Shown: positions 8,739 to 18,131 of the stretch, piece by piece
Layout: each line of letters begins with the position of its first letter
Numbering within the stretch: position 1 is the first letter of the stretch
NCBI GenBank assembly: GCA_010206225.2
Contig: VIQU02000005.1
Span: forward strand, 2,237-66,236
Source of the DNA: Lachnospiraceae bacterium MD308
GTDB lineage: Bacteria; Bacillota; Clostridia; Lachnospirales; Lachnospiraceae
Direction of reading: 5' to 3'
Length of the DNA: 64,000 bases
Position numbers and translations under genes: made by a program
Notes under the pieces: generated by a model
What the model was told of the DNA's origin: nothing
Seen by the model: the letters and a program-made list of their open reading frames with translations, nothing else
The model's database searches: none

Positions 8739-11057
8739 TCAACTGTTATCTCTTTTTCTGCTGATCACATCTTTAATCTCTGTCGAGCTTGTCGTCTGTG
8801 TATAGGGAAAGAAGACCATGTCCGACCCATGCTGCTGCAAAAATACCTTTTTTGCCAGCCAAACCGGATCATCGGCATAATCACTTCCCGAGAACTGAAC
8901 ATCAAAATGATACATATACCATGCATCTTCTGTATTTGGCTTATCGACTGGAATTTCAACTGCTTCGTCTACATATTTGCATGCCTCAACAATCGCAAGG
9001 CGCTCATCAAAAGGAATGTACGGACGTGTTTTTTTGCCCCGTATCACCTGTTCATCAGTCACTACGCCGACAATCAGGTAATCGCACTGCTCTTTTGCCC
9101 GCCTAAATATATTCAGATGTCCTATGTGGAACAGATCAAATACTCCTGCCACATAGCCGATATGGTATCTTTTCGGCGCGCTCTTTTGTGAACCGCCCGT
9201 CAGTTTTAACGGCCTGTCATAATCAAGCCGCGGGTCATATACGGAAATATCTTTGATCATCATCTTTTTCAACTGGAGGAGAACATCCTGAAAAAATTTA
9301 ATACAGATGAATACTTTAAAAGGTTCCTTTATCTCCCCTAAAATTCCCGGTGAAAAGATTTCTATACCTGATAACTGTTCTCCCCATCTGCTTTCATTAT
9401 TGTCAATGATTCCTGCAATATCATAATACCTGCCAAACTGTTCTATAAACTGTTCCGCATACCTCCCTGAGCCAAAAAGATAGATTTTTTTACTTCCCAA
9501 TCCTTTAAAAATATTTGTGAACAAGCGCTCGTATTCTTCCTGGCTATAATCCATCCTGTGTCTGTTAGAAATCATTGTCTGGTTATCTCTTCTGTGGAGC
9601 TTATGATAACCGGAAAGCTCTTTTTCCTTTCTAAGCTCTTCCAAAAAGGCATTGCCTTTTCTTCTCCAAAAATCCCGATACTCATATAAACTAAAATATT
9701 TCAGAATATCATCCCGGGGATATATCTTCTCCAGATCAGGATTATCCCTGTATATAAAATCCACTGTCCTGATGAAAACAGCATTTGCCGGAAAGTCCTT
9801 AATATAAAACTCCTGGTCGAAGAATACAAATCCGTTTCCTGTATGAAAACAGTTAATAGAAACCATATCAATATAGCCTCTTTTTAAGATTACACCGATA
9901 TTTTTTCTCTCTTCCTCCGTTCCAAATGCACGCCTTTGCCACTGATCAATATTCGGATCATCTTTTTTTCGTCTTTCCCAATGAGGTTCAAACTGCCTCC
10001 AGTTCACTTCCTCGTAAGCGGCATGCTCCGACGAAGATAATATAATCTTCCAAAATCTTTCAAGCTCCTGTATAAACTTTTTCCTGTCACTTCGCAGCGT
10101 TTCCCTGAAATATTCTGTAGCAATCTGCCCTTTTATATAGGGCATCACATAAGCATCGCTCTCCCGTTTTCCTTCAACTACAGGAATTTTATGGTTTCGC
10201 AAATAATCCGTATTCTGAAACAGAGCGTCTATTTTTTCTATTCCTTCCCTATATAGGGCTTTTCTGGACACTTTCACCGGATACTTTATGATTGTCGCCA
10301 ATGCTTCCTTGCGTCCCCGGTCTCCCTGAACTGTCACCTGGTCAACTCCCATGAGTTCACCATCAATGGTGCATTCGATCAAAAAAGCATTTGCCATTTG
10401 GTGGAACATATGATTTTCCAGCAATGTTTCGTACAGTCTTTCCTCTTCAAGAAATAATGTTCCCGGGTTCTCATATTGCGGAAATACTCTCACATCAATT
10501 GCTTCATTTGGCACATAATCTTCTGCAATCAGAAGCTGGGGGCGCACAAGTTCCGGCATAACCGCATAAAATCTGTATTTTTGAAAACCTGCCTTGAAAA
10601 ACATTTTTTCATATTCCGCTTTCGAATATGAGCGTCCCCCATTTATTTTCATTCTTTTGTCACTTACTTTTAAATATCCGTCAATCCCATCAAGGACGTG
10701 TCCAGAAAAAGAATCCTTATCGCCGCAAAAATAACGAATCGCCAGACGGTTTTCAGCTCCTATCAGAAGCTTTCCCAAAGGCTTAAGCAAAGGCTTAAGC
10801 GCCGCAAGCATTTCCTCAGGGTTCTCACTTCTTTCAATGATACCCGCTGCCACAATATAATCAAATTTACCGCTGATTGTATGCAGTTTCCCCATATCCG
10901 CCCTAACCGTGTCTATTCTATTTTCTTCCATCGCATCAAAAAGCACTTCGCATTCCGGCCTTCCGCCTGAAATGAAAAGTACTTTTGAACCTGTTTGAAA
11001 ATCATACCAATTGATAAGAGCCTTGGGCAAATCCTTTATGATCTCATCTGAAGCCAT
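8739..11057 (-). CDS. Four-domain protein: methyltransferase-like, kinase-like, Rossmann-like module, cytidylyltransferase
   Basis: 772 aa. Residues 1-180 resemble a SAM-dependent methyltransferase (VLFISGGRPE, FDYIVAAGIIE, LLIGAENRLAIRYF), though the glycine motif is weak. Residues about 240-490 contain a kinase/phosphotransferase-like stretch ending in FVFFDQEFYIKD. Residues 523-610 carry the island's small module (KIYLFGSGRYAE, AGIIDNNESRWG). Residues 631-765 are a TagD/PCT-type cytidylyltransferase with GVFDLFHIGH (HIGH at 644-647) and TSSTEIKD. A protein that could methylate, phosphorylate and activate one intermediate with CTP would suit synthesis of a CDP-linked group such as the phospho-amino-acid or phosphopolyol groups on some clostridial flagellins. 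The domain order is visible; the pathway is inferred. ATG follows an AGGGGGG site. Confidence 0.78.
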   Translation of the reverse strand: MASDEIIKDLPKALINWYDFQTGSKVLFISGGRPECEVLFDAMEENRIDTVRADMGKLHTISGKFDYIVAAGIIERSENPEEMLAALKPLLKPLGKLLIGAENRLAIRYFCGDKDSFSGHVLDGIDGYLKVSDKRMKINGGRSYSKAEYEKMFFKAGFQKYRFYAVMPELVRPQLLIAEDYVPNEAIDVRVFPQYENPGTLFLEEERLYETLLENHMFHQMANAFLIECTIDGELMGVDQVTVQGDRGRKEALATIIKYPVKVSRKALYREGIEKIDALFQNTDYLRNHKIPVVEGKRESDAYVMPYIKGQIATEYFRETLRSDRKKFIQELERFWKIILSSSEHAAYEEVNWRQFEPHWERRKKDDPNIDQWQRRAFGTEEERKNIGVILKRGYIDMVSINCFHTGNGFVFFDQEFYIKDFPANAVFIRTVDFIYRDNPDLEKIYPRDDILKYFSLYEYRDFWRRKGNAFLEELRKEKELSGYHKLHRRDNQTMISNRHRMDYSQEEYERLFTNIFKGLGSKKIYLFGSGRYAEQFIEQFGRYYDIAGIIDNNESRWGEQLSGIEIFSPGILGEIKEPFKVFICIKFFQDVLLQLKKMMIKDISVYDPRLDYDRPLKLTGGSQKSAPKRYHIGYVAGVFDLFHIGHLNIFRRAKEQCDYLIVGVVTDEQVIRGKKTRPYIPFDERLAIVEACKYVDEAVEIPVDKPNTEDAWYMYHFDVQFSGSDYADDPVWLAKKVFLQQHGSDMVFFPYTQTTSSTEIKDVISRKRDNS

Positions 11058-11080
11058 AAAAACCCCCCTAAATATCTGCG

Positions 11081-11569
11081 TTATTTATCCAATCCATACA
11101 AGATATCTTTAAGAGATACGATCGGATACATGACTTTATTCTTTAAATTATTATATATATCGTCAAAATAATAAACTGCCGTAACGATCATAACATCTGC
11201 CTTTGGTAAATCATCCTCCGGCAAATACACTTGTAAGTCAGAATAAATAGCCGATGCATTTTTGTCAACCGCATATTTAATCTCAATATCACAGTCCTTT
11301 AATTCTTCCAATAAACATTTCCCCACATGGCTCAATCCATAAACGGCAACAGACTTATAACCCCTTTTTTCTAAGTATTCTTTAATATGTCTGCCTTCCT
11401 GCTTTGTTGTCATCCATTTGTTCATAAGCAAAAATAAGTCAAGATTTTTATCTGTTAATTCTCTGCAGTTATCTAATGCCCTGCCTGAAATCCTTTCAAT
11501 TACCATTCCCCCGGCGACGGCACCAATAACCACGCCTGACAGCACTGAAAAAAAATTATTTTTCTTCAT
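11081..11569 (-). CDS. Membrane-anchored stand-alone Rossmann-like module
   Basis: 162 aa. One N-terminal hydrophobic segment (residues 7-24, VLSGVVIGAVAGGMVI) is followed by a charged helix. Then comes the same module found as a fusion domain elsewhere in the island: SVAVYGLSHVGKCLLEEL, an acidic strand end AVDKNASA, and VMIVTAVYYFDDI. No further catalytic domain is attached. It is a clear paralogue of 20883-21365, and both lie directly downstream of a small methyltransferase gene. The cytosolic face may bind a nucleotide or recruit partners to the membrane; this is inference. Start ATG 11569 has GGAGG 5 bases upstream. Confidence 0.72.
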   Translation of the reverse strand: MKKNNFFSVLSGVVIGAVAGGMVIERISGRALDNCRELTDKNLDLFLLMNKWMTTKQEGRHIKEYLEKRGYKSVAVYGLSHVGKCLLEELKDCDIEIKYAVDKNASAIYSDLQVYLPEDDLPKADVMIVTAVYYFDDIYNNLKNKVMYPIVSLKDILYGLDK

Positions 11570-11599
11570 ATGATCCTCCGGTTTACCTCTTCAAAATTC

Positions 11600-12226
11600 T
11601 TATCTTTTTTTACAAACCTGCCAATATTCAATATATCTTTTTGCACCATGGGCGCACGGAATACTATCGCTTCTTCTGGCAAGTTTATACCTGCCGCCAA
11701 ACAAATATTCCCCATCATGAGAATACTTGTACTCAGTACCTTCATTGTCTGCAAATGTATCCAATACAAATAATTTAACCCGATTTTTTTCTAATACAGT
11801 ATCAATTTCTTTTTTTAATTTGTCATGCGGAATCATATGTATAAAATTTAACATGATCAGGCAATTGATATCTCCACAGTCAATATCCGCAAATGTCCCT
11901 TTTCGGAATATGACCTTTGGACACAAAAGGGCGCCCGCTTTCAATGCTTCTGCAGATATATCATACCCTATTTTTTTGAATCTCCACCTTACGCCGCCAA
12001 TAATCTCACCCAGCCCGCATCCCACTTCGACGAACGGCGCATATTTAGAAAATTTATTTTTGCTGATCAGTTTATTGAGTGTCCGGACAACCTCCAAACC
12101 ATAAGGTCTTTCATTAATCGGCGTAAGATGCCATGACCCAAAATTATAATATCGTTGCAGCATTTGATAGATTTTCTTTTTTATTACTCCTGCTTTTTTA
12201 CTCTCAATCCACCATTGTCTCATCAT
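11600..12226 (-). CDS. Class I SAM-dependent methyltransferase
   Basis: 208 aa. Motif I FVEVGCGLGEIIGG gives the SAM-binding glycine loop, with an acidic residue after the next strand (IGYDIS) and an INCLIMLNFIHMIP segment typical of post-I motifs. The target is unknown; O- or N-methylation of a sugar or of a small group on the flagellin glycan is plausible. Its ATG directly follows the stop codon of the IspD-like gene, so the two are co-translated. With 11081-11569 it forms a gene pair mirrored at 20883-22031. Confidence 0.8.
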   Translation of the reverse strand: MMRQWWIESKKAGVIKKKIYQMLQRYYNFGSWHLTPINERPYGLEVVRTLNKLISKNKFSKYAPFVEVGCGLGEIIGGVRWRFKKIGYDISAEALKAGALLCPKVIFRKGTFADIDCGDINCLIMLNFIHMIPHDKLKKEIDTVLEKNRVKLFVLDTFADNEGTEYKYSHDGEYLFGGRYKLARRSDSIPCAHGAKRYIEYWQVCKKR

Positions 12227-12943
12227 TTATTTTAACCAGTCATCCTTTCTTGCCATAAGCAGCGCCTTAAAAATCTCAATATCTTCCGTTGTGGTAATCT
12301 TAATATTCTTTTCAGAACCGGGGCAAAAATGTACCGTCTCTCCGAGTTCTACCATTAAAGTGCAGGAAGCCGTGGAATTCGTAATCCCTCTTCTCTCAGC
12401 CTCCTCATGCGCCCACAGCAATCTGGATACCGGAAAGGTCTGCGGCGTCTGTGTTCTTGCCAACGCATCCCTTGAGATCAATGCCTTTGCACTTGTCCCG
12501 TTCTCTTCCTCGCGCAGCAGCATTGCTTCAACGCATGGTATGACTGTAATGGCCGAACCATGAAGCCTGCACTCTGCTATGCTGTTGGATATAATCTCCT
12601 GAGACACATTCGGCCTGATTGCATCATGCACCATTATCAGATCATCTTTTTTACATTCCTTCTCTAACTCCGCTAATCCATTGTGGATAGACTCCTGGCC
12701 ATTCTCTCCTCCTGATACAACCCATCTAAGTTTCGTTATATTAAATTGACGCGCATAAGCCTTCAATATCTCCTGCCACCCGTCCAGACATACAACTAAT
12801 ATTGCATCGATCTCCGGATGTTTTTGAAAGGCCTGCATTGTGTATACAATAACCGGTTTGTCATGAATATTAAGAAACTGCTTGGGAATATTCTGATTCA
12901 TCCGTGTTCCTTTTCCGCCGGCGATAATCATTGCTATATTCAT
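12227..12943 (-). CDS. IspD/TarI-family cytidylyltransferase
   Basis: CTP-dependent transferase making a CDP-alcohol, 238 aa. It contains GGKGTRMNQNIPKQFL (the CTP-binding loop), HDAIRPNV and RTQTPQTF, all signature positions of IspD and of TarI (D-ribitol-5-phosphate cytidylyltransferase). The island context, with LicD proteins and a CDP-glycerol-transferase-like enzyme, favours a TarI-like role (CDP-ribitol or a similar CDP-polyol) over isoprenoid synthesis. No TarJ-type alcohol dehydrogenase gene is adjacent. The ATG at 12943 is chosen over a GTG at 12952 because AGAGGAAG is 8 bases from the ATG and abuts the GTG. Confidence 0.82.
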   Translation of the reverse strand: MNIAMIIAGGKGTRMNQNIPKQFLNIHDKPVIVYTMQAFQKHPEIDAILVVCLDGWQEILKAYARQFNITKLRWVVSGGENGQESIHNGLAELEKECKKDDLIMVHDAIRPNVSQEIISNSIAECRLHGSAITVIPCVEAMLLREEENGTSAKALISRDALARTQTPQTFPVSRLLWAHEEAERRGITNSTASCTLMVELGETVHFCPGSEKNIKITTTEDIEIFKALLMARKDDWLK

Positions 12944-12958
12944 CTGCAACACTTCCTC

Positions 12959-14245
12959 TTATATATAATTGAACTTTTCTAAAAAATCTGTCATCTGTAA
13001 ATATTCCTGAATACCTAATCTTTCCATTCCTTCCTGCATATCAAGATATGCTTTTGAACCGGGCGTTACTGCCAGCAGATACAGTGAACCAGGATAACAA
13101 TCACGGGCTTTTTCTATCCTTACCACTCTTTTATCTGCCATGAAACCATCCTTTGGCTCATCAGATACCGCAAAACATCTGATCTTATCATACAATCCTT
13201 CATTATAAAGTATCCGCATTGCAATATCACCCTGCTTACCTGCCCCGTAGATAATAATTCCTTCCGATTCCAGAATCTGCGTCTTCACTCTTCTCTTCTT
13301 TTCTATCAGACTGCCGCAATACTCTTCTGGCGCTCTCAAAAGCTCCCGAATCCAGTTATCTATATATCTGTTGTATTTGATATAAGCCTTATACTTCCCA
13401 TAATCCTCCCGGATCTGCCGGGTAAACTCATACTTATACTTATCGTCAACCCTGAAAAATGTCCCTTTTAACCTGACAAGTCGCAAAGTATAGACATACG
13501 GCAGCAAATATTCCTGTTTTCTTGCTTTTATGATCTCCTCAAGGTATTCATATTCTCTTGTCATGGCCATCATTTTTGACCTGCTTTTTACCGAAGCCTC
13601 AGGATTATCCTGCCTGTAATAATAAAAAGCCTCATTTAACCACATCGCCCTTTTGGCATAGAAACATGTCTGCATCCAAAATCCATTATCCTGATATGAA
13701 GCCCCGGGGCTTTCATTAAAAGAAATATCATTTTGTACCAGAAAATCTTTTTTATAAATCCCTGTCCAGATATTCATAAAAAAATCGAAATAGATATTTC
13801 TTTCATCCTCTCCAAGCACCCGGTCATACCAGGCATTTAAATTATTATCGTGTACCCGTCTTTGGTAATCCAGTTTTTCAAACCAATAGTAAGCGTCTGA
13901 TTTAACAAAATCCAGATTATGATCCACAGCCGCCTTGTATAACGTCTCATACATTTCAGGAGCTATCCTGTCGTCACTCTCGACAATCCCGATATATTGT
14001 CCCGACGCAAGTCTTAATCCCGCATTCATTGCCGCTCCATAACCCTGATTCAATTTATGCAACGCTTTCATACGCCCATCCTCTGCCGCATACTGATCAA
14101 TAATTTCACCTGAGGAATCAGTGGAACCATCGTCAACACAAATAATCTCTATGTCTTTCATGCTTTGAGCCACAATGCTGTCCAGACACCGGCGCAAATA
14201 TCGCTCCATATTATAGACAGGCACAATAATCGATATTTTCGGCAT
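12959..14245 (-). CDS. GT2 glycosyltransferase with C-terminal Rossmann-like module
   Basis: 428 aa. The N-terminal GT-A fold shows ISIIVPVYNMERYL, VDDGSTDSSGEI, GYGAAMNAGL and VESDDRI (DxD-type). A helical region from about 200-320 follows, and the accessory module starts at residue 329 (GIIIYGAGKQGDIAM, LYLLAVTPGSKAY). It has no transmembrane segment, so it acts in the cytosol. Donor and acceptor sugars cannot be predicted. It belongs to the set of six minus-strand GT2s that all end in this module. Confidence 0.88.
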   Translation of the reverse strand: MPKISIIVPVYNMERYLRRCLDSIVAQSMKDIEIICVDDGSTDSSGEIIDQYAAEDGRMKALHKLNQGYGAAMNAGLRLASGQYIGIVESDDRIAPEMYETLYKAAVDHNLDFVKSDAYYWFEKLDYQRRVHDNNLNAWYDRVLGEDERNIYFDFFMNIWTGIYKKDFLVQNDISFNESPGASYQDNGFWMQTCFYAKRAMWLNEAFYYYRQDNPEASVKSRSKMMAMTREYEYLEEIIKARKQEYLLPYVYTLRLVRLKGTFFRVDDKYKYEFTRQIREDYGKYKAYIKYNRYIDNWIRELLRAPEEYCGSLIEKKRRVKTQILESEGIIIYGAGKQGDIAMRILYNEGLYDKIRCFAVSDEPKDGFMADKRVVRIEKARDCYPGSLYLLAVTPGSKAYLDMQEGMERLGIQEYLQMTDFLEKFNYI

Positions 14246-14264
14246 TCTTCTTCTCCTCTTATAT

Positions 14265-15464
14265 TTAACAGATCCAATATGCTTCTATGTTATGTGCTAA
14301 TGTACGCTTCTCTTCGGGCGGCCATTCTTCCCATCCTTTTCCGTAAAGGTTATCCAGATATTCCTGATACCCCTGCGGAATATTCACCATAATATCTTCA
14401 AAAGGCATTCGCAAGGTTTCTTCATAAACGGATCGTGTTGTACAATCCTTTTCATAATATCCTGTGCCTAAAACACCCACATACTCCGAATCGTCAAATC
14501 TGTATGTATCAAAAGACGGTTGCTCCTCATCACAGATCTTTCTGAATTTATTCATATCCCCGCTGCACTTAAAAAACACCTCACGCCTTCTTGCATTTAT
14601 CTTTTCATATCTTCTAATATATGCTATTCTTTCTTTTTCATCATCGGGTAGTCCAACTATCGGTAAGATCTCTACATTTACCCCGACAAAATGATTATAA
14701 AAGGCATATTTCTCTATGAGCATTGTGCGTTTATCTGCCAGACGCGCAAATTTATAATGTCCCCATACATCATTCTCATCATCAACGATCTGACACATGA
14801 TTTTATCATTCTCCTGAAACAGCTCCAAAAACCTTTCATAGTCAACATCCGGCATAAAGACATCAATGTCATCGTCCCACGGTATAAAACCTTTATGACG
14901 AACCGTCCCCAGCATGGAACCTCCGCTCAGCCAGTACCGAAGATTATTCTTTTCACAAAACCGGTCAAAACAGGAAAGAATCTCTTTTTCTACCACTTTT
15001 AATTCGTTCAATGACATTCTCTTAAGCTTTTCAGCCTTTTTCCTGTAGTCAGCATTTTCCCAATCATACAGACAATATATCCCCTCTTTGGAAATATGTG
15101 TGCCATTAACGATCTTGTCTATTTCATCAGAACAATCTTCGGATGCATAAAGAATGATCCAATTTTCGCCTGTCTCCCTTCTCCACTCATCCACGGAATA
15201 AATTCTGATATAGGAATCTGTCTTATTAAAATAGTGAGAAAGCGCATACTTAACGCTTCTCCAAACTCGTTCTCTTCTTTCCTCTTTTTCCGAAATATAA
15301 CATTCAACCCTGTATCCTCGGTTCTCCAGCAACGTCCTGACGGCAAAAGAATGCTCGTCTAAACCCAAAATTGCCAGTTTGTCGGAGCGCTTTATCTTTC
15401 CCTTTTCTATCAAAGACTCCAGCCAATCATCCATCTGCTTTAAAATGCTGTAAAAATATTCCAT
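14265..15464 (-). CDS. LicD-family phosphotransferase with N-terminal Rossmann-like extension
   Basis: 399 aa. From about residue 155 it matches LicD/fukutin-type transferases, which move phosphocholine or a polyol phosphate from a CDP donor to a glycan: YWLSGGSMLGTVRHKG, then FIPWDDDIDVFM (the Asp-rich nucleotidyltransferase-like metal site), and VNVEILPIVG. Residues 20-130 form an extra domain beginning DKLAILGLDEHSFAVRTLL, a divergent relative of the small module in the island, with weaker glycine motif. It likely uses a CDP-linked donor made by one of the cytidylyltransferases here. Choline versus another head group cannot be decided. Confidence 0.82.
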   Translation of the reverse strand: MEYFYSILKQMDDWLESLIEKGKIKRSDKLAILGLDEHSFAVRTLLENRGYRVECYISEKEERRERVWRSVKYALSHYFNKTDSYIRIYSVDEWRRETGENWIILYASEDCSDEIDKIVNGTHISKEGIYCLYDWENADYRKKAEKLKRMSLNELKVVEKEILSCFDRFCEKNNLRYWLSGGSMLGTVRHKGFIPWDDDIDVFMPDVDYERFLELFQENDKIMCQIVDDENDVWGHYKFARLADKRTMLIEKYAFYNHFVGVNVEILPIVGLPDDEKERIAYIRRYEKINARRREVFFKCSGDMNKFRKICDEEQPSFDTYRFDDSEYVGVLGTGYYEKDCTTRSVYEETLRMPFEDIMVNIPQGYQEYLDNLYGKGWEEWPPEEKRTLAHNIEAYWIC

Positions 15465-15493
15465 TTCTCCGAAATCCCCCCTCTATATGCATT

Positions 15494-16399
15494 CTATTCC
15501 TGTAAATCCGCAAAATTATTATGCAGCATCATATATTCTTCTAATCCAACCCCCATATAATACCGGGATATTTCTTTAAATATAATATACAGATGCTCAT
15601 ATAATCTCTCTATCCCGCCTTCTGTCTTAAACGTCGGGCTTCCTCCGGGCATTAGTTCTGAAGAATGCAGCATGAACATAAGATAATCCTTATCCGATTG
15701 ATAATTCTGCTCTATCACGTAAAGCATTTCTTCCAAATTCCTTCTGTTCGGCCTCAACCAAAGCGCCTTGTTTTTTTCTTCAGACCACAGTGTCGTCACC
15801 GGAATCTCAATTATTCCATTTCGGACAGATATCACCGGCAGTTCTTTTGAATAATCCGGCCCTGCAAAATCCGGAGTTTGTCCTATACTTGTTCTCCAAT
15901 CCACGTATGGAGTCACTGAACAGTCCGCAATGTATCCCTGCTCATGCAACAACTCAAAATATGAATCATTCATCGCCCAGCGCCCCGACCGGTGTGTAAC
16001 AGGTCTTCTCCCAAATTTTTGTTCTATAGCATTTGTCATTGTCATAATTTTTTCTTTCATGATATCTTTCGGATACTCAATCAGATAGGGAAGACCCACA
16101 TTCTCTCCTCTTGGCAATTCGTAAAAGGGCGGCGTATTCCATGCGTGCAGATGCATACCGATTTCGCACTCTTTTTTTTCTAAATGATCCCTTGCAAAGT
16201 CGACAAACCTGTCGTCATTTATCATTTCCCAGTTAGACATCCACGTCGGCTTAAACCGATATTGGCTGCAAAGCTCTTGGAATCTGGAAAGATACTTCAC
16301 ATTTTCTGTTCCAATCGGAGTCCCTTCTTTCCATTCCCATAAATTGTCTCCCTCTGTATCTATTGTGATAATGAAATATTTACTCCTTTTCATAACCAT
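15494..16399 (-). CDS. Polysaccharide deacetylase-like protein
   Basis: 301 aa. It begins YFIITIDTEGDN, like the WalW/polysaccharide-deacetylase-like group, and carries ECEIGMHLHAWNTPP, which fits the H-xxx-H metal-ligand region of NodB-fold enzymes, and THRSGRWAMN further on. No signal peptide is present (a basic start MVMKRSKYF precedes the fold), so it would act on a cytosolic substrate such as a nucleotide sugar or a glycan being built on flagellin. Removing an N- or O-acetyl group is the family expectation. Either of the first two methionines (16399 or 16393) could be the start, as GGAGAAGG serves both. Confidence 0.72.
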   Translation of the reverse strand: MVMKRSKYFIITIDTEGDNLWEWKEGTPIGTENVKYLSRFQELCSQYRFKPTWMSNWEMINDDRFVDFARDHLEKKECEIGMHLHAWNTPPFYELPRGENVGLPYLIEYPKDIMKEKIMTMTNAIEQKFGRRPVTHRSGRWAMNDSYFELLHEQGYIADCSVTPYVDWRTSIGQTPDFAGPDYSKELPVISVRNGIIEIPVTTLWSEEKNKALWLRPNRRNLEEMLYVIEQNYQSDKDYLMFMLHSSELMPGGSPTFKTEGGIERLYEHLYIIFKEISRYYMGVGLEEYMMLHNNFADLQE

Positions 16400-16478
16400 A
16401 CCTTCTCCCTACTCAACCTTGAAACTCATACTTCGCTGCCCAACAGGAAATAACTCTTCTTTGGACCGTGAATTTTCT

Positions 16479-18110
16479 TTATCCGTTTTTCATATATCGG
16501 ATGCCGGACTGCTCTATAACTTCAGATAATGATATAACCGGCACAGTTGTTTTCCTTTCCAACTTCTTTTTAATAGATTCTGCATCATACACCGGCGTAA
16601 TAATGATACAGTCCGCTTCCGGTATTTCTTCGTCTCCCGTTATAACAGGAAAATCACTATTCATATTAATTGCGTTTCTATCAATCACACAAACAATGCC
16701 AATACCACTGTCCTTTATATCTTCTAACAGATGATGAGTCATCCTCCCCATACCATAAATAATAATATTTCTTATCTCCTGTTCTTCAAAATATTTGACT
16801 GCGCTCCCGTTTTTTTCATGTAAAAGCATCCATTTTTCCAATAACCGGTAATAAGAAATATACATCTCAATGTTCATTTTTTTTGTTTCCAGCGCTTCCA
16901 TGCTTTTCTGTTTTTCCAAATCGAAGTCTGATAATTTCTTTTTAGGTTTCACAACAATTTTAGATAGTTCTTCCATCCATACGTTCCCTATATGCTCAGC
17001 CGAAAAATATTCTGCTCTTTTTCGCCCCTCTTCTGCCATTTCACATCTCAGTTCATCATTCTTAAGCATGCGAATAATTTCATCCGCCATCAGTTTTTCT
17101 TCTTTTGTGAAATGATCCGTATAATACTCTTTAATATTGGGAACTAGTATTCCGCCTTCTCCCTGTATCGGAACTGTTATATCTTTTTGACGGGTCAAAA
17201 TATTAAGTTCTTCTCTTATACCTCCGGGGCAATCACACGCTACTACAGGCACACCGGCACTAAATGCCTCTAAAACAGCACATGGCATTGCCTCCAAACG
17301 GGATGTCAGGGCAAATACTTTTGCTCTCTCAAGATAATCCTGAACATTGACAACACTTCCAGGCATATCAACATCTTCAGCTAATCCAAGCTCTAATATA
17401 AGCTTTTCTAGTCTGTTCCTTAATTCTCCCTCGCCTAATATTATCAGCTTACTATCCGAACAATTTTCTTTCACCATCTTAAATACTCGTATAATATGCC
17501 ATTGCCGCTTTATACTGTGCATTCTTCCTATCGCGATAATGATATTTTCCTTTTTATCGTCCCCCTCAACAGCCATGGGATGAACGGGATTATATATAGT
17601 TCTTGTAATATGATTCCTGTCGCCGTAATGCTCTATCCAATCTCTTTTGCAATATTCCGATGGAAACGTAATTAAATCTGCAAATTGATATAACTTCTTA
17701 AAAGTATGGTCAGACCACTCAACGGATTGGCAGCATTTCTTATATTCAGATGTTACATTATGCGTTGTAAGAATAACTTTCTCATTCCCTTTTGACATTA
17801 TATTAAGATAGTTTGCAAACTGCATAAAACTAATTGCAATATCAATCTGATACTGCCTCTTTAAACACTCCAATTCTTCAATTTTATTCTCCATTGCACT
17901 CTTTAAAGATGTCTTCCCGTTCAAATATTTTAATGAAAAAGAAAAATCGGCCAGTGTTCCTTTAAATTCATACATTATTCTGCATGACAAATCTGTAAAT
18001 ATAATTACATCGTATCCCTGCTCCTCAAAAAACATACTCAGATCAGCCGCGCATCTCTCTGCACCGCCGGCCTGCAATGAGGTGACAATAATTCCTATTG
18101 TATGATCCAT
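16479..18110 (-). CDS. GT4 glycosyltransferase with C-terminal Rossmann-like module
   Basis: 543 aa. A GT-B glycosyltransferase with N-terminal IGIIVTSLQAGGAERCAADL (the acceptor-side glycine loop of GT4) and C-terminal IIAIGRMHSIKRQW, ILGEGELRNRLEKL, VFALTSRLEAMPCAVLEAF and the E-x7-E type donor site (EAMPCAVLE). From residue 448 the island module follows: NIIIYGMGRMTHHLLEDI, CVIDRNAI, IIITPVYDAE. It is soluble. It starts 21 bases after the stop of the GT4 gene at 18132. Confidence 0.87.
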   Translation of the reverse strand: MDHTIGIIVTSLQAGGAERCAADLSMFFEEQGYDVIIFTDLSCRIMYEFKGTLADFSFSLKYLNGKTSLKSAMENKIEELECLKRQYQIDIAISFMQFANYLNIMSKGNEKVILTTHNVTSEYKKCCQSVEWSDHTFKKLYQFADLITFPSEYCKRDWIEHYGDRNHITRTIYNPVHPMAVEGDDKKENIIIAIGRMHSIKRQWHIIRVFKMVKENCSDSKLIILGEGELRNRLEKLILELGLAEDVDMPGSVVNVQDYLERAKVFALTSRLEAMPCAVLEAFSAGVPVVACDCPGGIREELNILTRQKDITVPIQGEGGILVPNIKEYYTDHFTKEEKLMADEIIRMLKNDELRCEMAEEGRKRAEYFSAEHIGNVWMEELSKIVVKPKKKLSDFDLEKQKSMEALETKKMNIEMYISYYRLLEKWMLLHEKNGSAVKYFEEQEIRNIIIYGMGRMTHHLLEDIKDSGIGIVCVIDRNAINMNSDFPVITGDEEIPEADCIIITPVYDAESIKKKLERKTTVPVISLSEVIEQSGIRYMKNG

Positions 18111-18131
18111 ACCTTTACATATCTCCCATAG

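Noticed and set aside
12227-12943. Housekeeping IspD of the isoprenoid pathway
   Set aside because: The sequence motifs allow it, but its place among glycan genes with LicD and TagF-like partners makes a TarI-like role more likely; sequence alone does not settle it.
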